From contig JAJYFT010000003.1 of NCBI GenBank assembly GCA_021790815.1, positions 1-64,000 of the forward strand: a stretch of DNA of 64,000 nucleotides. Direction: 5' to 3'. Shown piece after piece: positions 59,709 to 64,000 of this stretch (positions are counted from its first letter, which is position 1; each line of letters begins with the position of its first letter). A program made the translations under genes and the position numbers. Source of the DNA: Actinomycetes bacterium (GTDB lineage Bacteria > Actinomycetota > Acidimicrobiia > Acidimicrobiales > JABEUL01). Under the pieces are notes generated by a model, which saw only the letters and a program-made list of their open reading frames with translations, searched no databases and was not told the DNA's origin.

Positions 59709-60446
59709 TTAAACACTTACACTTTCCGATATAGGAGCATTTGCATCAGAACTTTCAAATTTACCTGCAAGAAGAGTCGAGTCAGTGAATACTATCCAGT
59801 CATTGAAAAGAACAGCATACGTCGTAAGTTGCGATATTTCAACTGTCGTAACGTTAGGAAGATTCCTAAAAGAAAGAGCTGCATTATCATCAACTGAATT
59901 GAGAACTACTAGGATTTTTCCTCGAACTTTAATTTTCTCCAATAGTTCGATCGCTTCTTTTGTTGAGGGTGTTTCAAAATCGAACCTCTCAATGATTGCA
60001 ACTCTCCTTAGCTTCGCTCTATCAGAAAGTGCCGATTTCAAACTTGCTCTAACCATCTTCTTTGGAGTTTTTTGATCATGATTCTGTGGCTTTGGGCCAA
60101 GCGCAACACCTCCACCTGTAAATTGAGGGGCTCTCGTTGTACCTTGGCGCGCTCTTCCAGTCCCTTTTTGCCTAAACGGCTTTGCTCCCCCTCCTCTGAC
60201 TTCGGCTCTAGTTTTTGTCGATCTAGTGCCCGATCGGATAGAGGCCAGATAGGCCGTCACTACTTGATGCATCAATGCAACGTTTGGGATTAATCCGAAA
60301 ATTTCTTTGTCAAGCTCTACTTCAGTGTCGAACTCTCCATTTGAATTAAATCTTTTTGCTTTTCTCAAGATAAGTTCTTGCTGCCTACGGATTTTTTTGC
60401 CAATATACTTATTCGCATAAGCGTCATTATCTAAAACAACCGTCAT
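59709..60446 (-). CDS. rplD: 50S ribosomal protein L4
   Basis: GTRSTKTRAEVRGGGAKPFRQKGTGRARQGTTRAPQFTGGGVALGPKP. Confidence 0.97.
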   Translation of the reverse strand: MTVVLDNDAYANKYIGKKIRRQQELILRKAKRFNSNGEFDTEVELDKEIFGLIPNVALMHQVVTAYLASIRSGTRSTKTRAEVRGGGAKPFRQKGTGRARQGTTRAPQFTGGGVALGPKPQNHDQKTPKKMVRASLKSALSDRAKLRRVAIIERFDFETPSTKEAIELLEKIKVRGKILVVLNSVDDNAALSFRNLPNVTTVEISQLTTYAVLFNDWIVFTDSTLLAGKFESSDANAPISESVSV

Positions 60447-61078
60447 GATGCCACCGCATTTCTCAAAACTACCAGGCCACCTTTAGGACCTGGTACAGCA
60501 CCTTTAACTAAAATCACGGATTTGTCAGCATCCGAAGAAACTACCTCAAGGTTTAATGTAGTTACTTTTTCACCACCCATGCGGCCTGCCATTTTTGTTC
60601 CCTTAAATACGCGAGACGGTGTTGCACAAGCTCCGATAGAACCAGGCGCTCTGTGCTTCTTGTGGTTTCCGTGAGAAGCACCCTGACCCTTGAAGTTATG
60701 TCGCTTCATGCCACCAGCAAACCCCTTGCCTCGAGAAACTGAAGTAACATTCACCTTCTCTCCCTTTTCAACAATGTCACTCTTTAGCTCATCACCAACA
60801 TTAAAATCTGAAACGTCATCTAATCGAAGTTCTAATAGTTCACGACCAGGCTCCACGTTCGCCTTGTCAAAGTGACCAAGTTCAGGACTATTCAAATTAC
60901 TCTTCCTCTTAAACCCAACTGTAACTTGTAATGCCGAGTATCCCTCTTTTAGAGGAGTTTTAATTTGCACAACCCTAATTGGTTCAATTTTAAGAACAGT
61001 AACAGGAACCACGCGCTGATTCTCGTCCCACACTTGAGTCATGCCGATTTTTCTTCCGACAATCGCTTTTTTCCTCAT
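60443..61078 (-). CDS. rplC: 50S ribosomal protein L3
   Basis: AIVGRKIGMTQVWDENQRVVPVTVLKI; VTSVSRGKGFAGGMKRHNFKGQGASHGNHKKHRAPGSIG. Confidence 0.98.
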   Translation of the reverse strand: MRKKAIVGRKIGMTQVWDENQRVVPVTVLKIEPIRVVQIKTPLKEGYSALQVTVGFKRKSNLNSPELGHFDKANVEPGRELLELRLDDVSDFNVGDELKSDIVEKGEKVNVTSVSRGKGFAGGMKRHNFKGQGASHGNHKKHRAPGSIGACATPSRVFKGTKMAGRMGGEKVTTLNLEVVSSDADKSVILVKGAVPGPKGGLVVLRNAVAS

Positions 61079-61294
61079 AAGTCCTTTTCCGGTTCTCTAA
61101 AAATCATTCTTAATAAAACGCGCACAGCAATATTACGTCAGCTAAATAACTGTATTGCAAGTAAATGCTATGTGCTCTTAAAATGCTGTGAGGTCCCCAA
61201 TACCACTTCTGGAAGGGCGCACACAGACACTCTCAGTCAAGATACTAAAAGCACTTGACGTCAGTTGTAATATATTACTACAAAAATTACCTGT

Positions 61295-61322
61295 AAAAAA
61301 CAAACCGCTCTTTCGGCAGTTT
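61295..61322 (-). terminator. Intrinsic terminator overlapping rpsJ stop codon
   Basis: Minus strand AAACTGC-CGAAAGA-GCGGTTT-GTTTTTT (7-bp stem with one G-U). Confidence 0.65.
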
Positions 61323-61641
61323 ATTGAATTTTGATCGCTATATCAACCCCAGCTGGCAAATCCAGCCTTTGAAGTGAATCAACGGTCTTGGCACTATGGT
61401 CCACAATATCAATTAGCCTCTTATGAATTCTCATTTCAAAATGTTCACGAGAATCTTTATACTTATGTGGAGATCTAATTACTGTGTACCGGTGCTTCTC
61501 GGTTGGAAGGGGAACAGGACCATTAACTTTTGCTTGTGTTCTTACAACCGTTTCAACTATCTTTTTCGTTGACGAATCCAATATTTCATGGTCATATGCC
61601 TTCAAGCGAATCCGTATTTTCTGTCTATTCCCACTTGCCAT
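61321..61641 (-). CDS. rpsJ: 30S ribosomal protein S10
   Basis: [73 protein letters not shown]. Confidence 0.98.
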   Translation of the reverse strand: MASGNRQKIRIRLKAYDHEILDSSTKKIVETVVRTQAKVNGPVPLPTEKHRYTVIRSPHKYKDSREHFEMRIHKRLIDIVDHSAKTVDSLQRLDLPAGVDIAIKIQ

Positions 61642-61642
61642 A

Positions 61643-61678
61643 CTTAACCTACTTAATAATCTACCTGATAATCTACTT
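61643..61678. repeat. 12-bp imperfect tandem repeat x3 spanning tuf stop to rpsJ start
   Basis: + strand CTTAACCTACTT / AATAATCTACCT / GATAATCTACTT. Confidence 0.7.
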
Positions 61679-62860
61679 GATTATCTTAGTTACTCGACCA
61701 GCACCAACGGTTCGGCCTCCTTCACGGATGGCAAACCTCAGCCCTTCATCCATGGCAATCGGCTTTCCGAGTTCAACAGTAATAGTTGTATTGTCACCTG
61801 GCATAACCATCTCAGTTCCAGATTGAAGCTCAATTGATCCAGTCACATCCGTGGTTCTAAAGTAGAACTGCGGCCTATAACCATTGAAAAATGGCTTGTG
61901 ACGTCCACCTTCTTCTTTTGTGAGGACATACATACTAGCTTCAAAGTTTGTGTGAGGTGTGATTGAACCTGGCTTGCATAGTACTTGACCACGCTCAACT
62001 TCTTCTTTTTTGGTTCCCCTTAAAAGAGCACCGATATTGTCACCTGCTTCAGCCTCATCTAAGAGTTTCCTGAACATTTCCACACCGGTGCAGACAGTCT
62101 TTTGGGTATTTCTAAGACCTACAATTTCAACTTCGTCTCCGGGATGAAGAGTACCTTGTTCAATTCTCCCAGTGACTACAGTTCCTCGACCAGTTATAGT
62201 CATAACATCTTCAACTGACATTAAGAAAGGCTTGTCCTTGTCTCGACTCGGCTGAGGAATGTACTCGTCAACGGCGTCCATCAGTTTCATTATTTGCTCT
62301 GTCCACTGTGCGTCGCCTTCAAGCGCCTTAAGTGCACTTACCCTTATGACAGGTGTGTCATCGCCTGGAAATTCGTACTCATTTAATAGCTCTCTTACTT
62401 CGAGTTCTACTAAGTCAAGTAGCTCTTCGTCGTCAACTACATCAGCTTTATTTAGCGCAACAACAATTGATGGAACACCTACCTGGCGAGCCAGAAGTAC
62501 GTGCTCACGAGTCTGCAGCATCGGTCCATCTGCAGCTGAAACTACTAAAATCGCTCCGTCTACCTGTGCAGCACCTGTAATCATGTTCTTGATGTAGTCA
62601 GCGTGCCCAGGCATGTCAACGTGAGCATAGTGACGTTTCTCAGTCTCATACTCAACGTGAGCAATTGATATAGTTATACCTCTTGCCTTCTCTTCGGGCG
62701 CCTTGTCGATTTGATCAAAAGGCGTGAAAGATACATTCGGATTCTTCTCCGCAAGTACTTTCGTTATTGCCGCGGTCAGAGTAGTCTTCCCGTGGTCAAT
62801 GTGTCCCATTGTTCCTACATTTAAATGCGGTTTATTCCGCTCAAACTTTTGCTTGGCCAT
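61673..62860 (-). CDS. tuf: Elongation factor Tu
   Basis: [70 protein letters not shown]. Confidence 0.98.
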   Translation of the reverse strand: MAKQKFERNKPHLNVGTMGHIDHGKTTLTAAITKVLAEKNPNVSFTPFDQIDKAPEEKARGITISIAHVEYETEKRHYAHVDMPGHADYIKNMITGAAQVDGAILVVSAADGPMLQTREHVLLARQVGVPSIVVALNKADVVDDEELLDLVELEVRELLNEYEFPGDDTPVIRVSALKALEGDAQWTEQIMKLMDAVDEYIPQPSRDKDKPFLMSVEDVMTITGRGTVVTGRIEQGTLHPGDEVEIVGLRNTQKTVCTGVEMFRKLLDEAEAGDNIGALLRGTKKEEVERGQVLCKPGSITPHTNFEASMYVLTKEEGGRHKPFFNGYRPQFYFRTTDVTGSIELQSGTEMVMPGDNTTITVELGKPIAMDEGLRFAIREGGRTVGAGRVTKIIK

Positions 62861-62886
62861 GTCGGTTCCTTCGCTCCGTCGTGGTC

Positions 62887-62987
62887 GAAATGAAAATCAC
62901 GATCTTCATTTCCCAACTCTTCCCCCGTGGAAGAGTAATCCTACCTATTTTAAACCTGTAAATTTCAGGATTCACAAATTATGTGAA
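62887..62987 (-). promoter_or_regulatory. Structured tuf 5' leader (four consecutive inverted repeats)
   Basis: On + coordinates: GAAATGAA/TTCATTTC (62887-62912), ACTCTTCC/GGAAGAGT (62916-62936), CCTG/CAGG (62955-62969), TTCACA/TGTGAA (62971-62987). Confidence 0.6.
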
Positions 62988-62994
62988 CTCGTCC

Positions 62995-63000
62995 ATTATA
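62995..63000 (-). promoter_or_regulatory. Candidate -10 box (TATAAT) of tuf promoter
   Basis: Minus strand CCTTATAATGG in fusA-tuf intergenic region; -35 not convincing. Confidence 0.45.
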
Positions 63001-63030
63001 AGGCAATCTCGACACGTATGTTTACGTTTT

Positions 63031-64000
63031 CTATTCTCCTTTTGCTTTCGCAATAATTTCTTTAGAAACCGAATCAGGAACTTCCTGATACGAATCGAAC
63101 TGCATTGTATACGATGCCCGTCCTTGCGTCCTAGAACGCAGATCAGTAGCATAGCGGAACATCTCACCTAGAGGAACTTGAGCTTTAACAGCTTGATTGT
63201 TTCCTCGCTGCTCCATTCCTTCAACCTTACCACGCCTAGAGGAAAGATCTCCAATGACATCACCCATATATTCCTCAGGCGTAACAACTTCAACCGCCAT
63301 AATTGGCTCCAAAAGGACTGGGTGAGCTAACCTTAAAGCTTTTTTAATAGCCATAGAACCAGCGATTCTAAAGGCCATCTCAGAAGAGTCAACCTCGTGG
63401 TAAGAACCATCATTAAGTATAACCTTAACATCAACTGTTGGATAACCAGCAAGAACACCCGATGTCAACGCTTCCTTTATTCCACCATCTACCGCAGGGA
63501 TGTACTCTTTTGGAATTACACCACCTGTAATTTTGTTTTCAAATACGTACCCAGTTGCTGAATCAGTGGGCTCCACGTCAATTACAACGTGGCCGTACTG
63601 CCCGCGACCTCCAGATTGGCGAATATAGCGCTCATCCACTCCCGTAATTTTTTTGGTAATCGTTTCTCTGAAGGCTACTTGGGGTTTGCCAACATTAGCG
63701 TCGACGCCAAATTCTCGTAACATCCTATCTACTAGAACTTCCAAGTGGAGTTCACCCATACCTGCAATAACGGTTTGACCAGTTTCTTCGTCCGTAGAAA
63801 CTTTAAATGTTGGATCCTCTTCGCTAAGCGCAAAAAGAGCCTTACCCAACTTGTCTTGATCAGCCTTCGTCTTAGGCTCAATTGCGACATTTATAACTGG
63901 TTCTGGGAACTCAAGTGATTCTAAGACTATTGGGTTTTGAGGGTCACAAAGAGTATCTCCAGTAGAAGTGGACTTAAGACCTACAGCGGCTACAATATCA
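63031..64000 (-). CDS. fusA: Elongation factor G, C-terminal part (continues past window end)
   Basis: [55 protein letters not shown]...[20 protein letters not shown]; open to edge upstream of the 63849 ORF start. Confidence 0.97.
   Translation of the reverse strand, partial: DIVAAVGLKSTSTGDTLCDPQNPIVLESLEFPEPVINVAIEPKTKADQDKLGKALFALSEEDPTFKVSTDEETGQTVIAGMGELHLEVLVDRMLREFGVDANVGKPQVAFRETITKKITGVDERYIRQSGGRGQYGHVVIDVEPTDSATGYVFENKITGGVIPKEYIPAVDGGIKEALTSGVLAGYPTVDVKVILNDGSYHEVDSSEMAFRIAGSMAIKKALRLAHPVLLEPIMAVEVVTPEEYMGDVIGDLSSRRGKVEGMEQRGNNQAVKAQVPLGEMFRYATDLRSRTQGRASYTMQFDSYQEVPDSVSKEIIAKAKGE

Overview
The window is a contiguous, densely coded bacterial chromosome segment, roughly 40% G+C by eye. 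Two WhiB-family proteins, GuaB3, and an NnrD/NnrE fusion next to alr-tsaEBD-groESL point to Actinobacteria. The surface-protein modules and FtcD suggest an Acidimicrobiia-like lineage, which is inference only. Left to right it holds: a decayed IS200/IS605 tnpA remnant and a lone VirD4/TraG-type coupling ATPase; an aldo/keto reductase and greA; a branched-chain amino acid operon leuB-ilvE-cimA with a candidate Ile/Val attenuator; nadE, a sigma-70 factor and msrA; an SCP2-VOC fusion; sdhCAB; a MoxR/VWA pair; whiB, an HD-GYP regulator, a whiB-ftcD pair, guaA and guaB3; a 1371-aa secreted modular surface protein; NUDIX and groEL/ES with a perfect CIRCE; tsaD-rimI-tsaB-tsaE-udg-alr-nnrDE-acpS-glmS-glmM; and a long ribosomal super-cluster from rpsI to fusA on the minus strand. 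Most of it is housekeeping. The most interesting observations are (1) a 13-codon leader peptide ending Ile-Ile-Val-Ile-Ile followed by a hairpin and an intrinsic terminator upstream of leuB-ilvE-cimA; (2) an L22 protein with a 93-bp acidic tandem-repeat tail, together with an acidic L29 tail; (3) an infA gene that appears to start at CTG; (4) rpsJ separated from rplC by an intrinsic terminator and a 242-bp gap; and (5) a multi-hairpin tuf 5' leader. rpmJ, missing from the ORF track, was recovered by eye. No tRNA, rRNA or CRISPR array was recognised.
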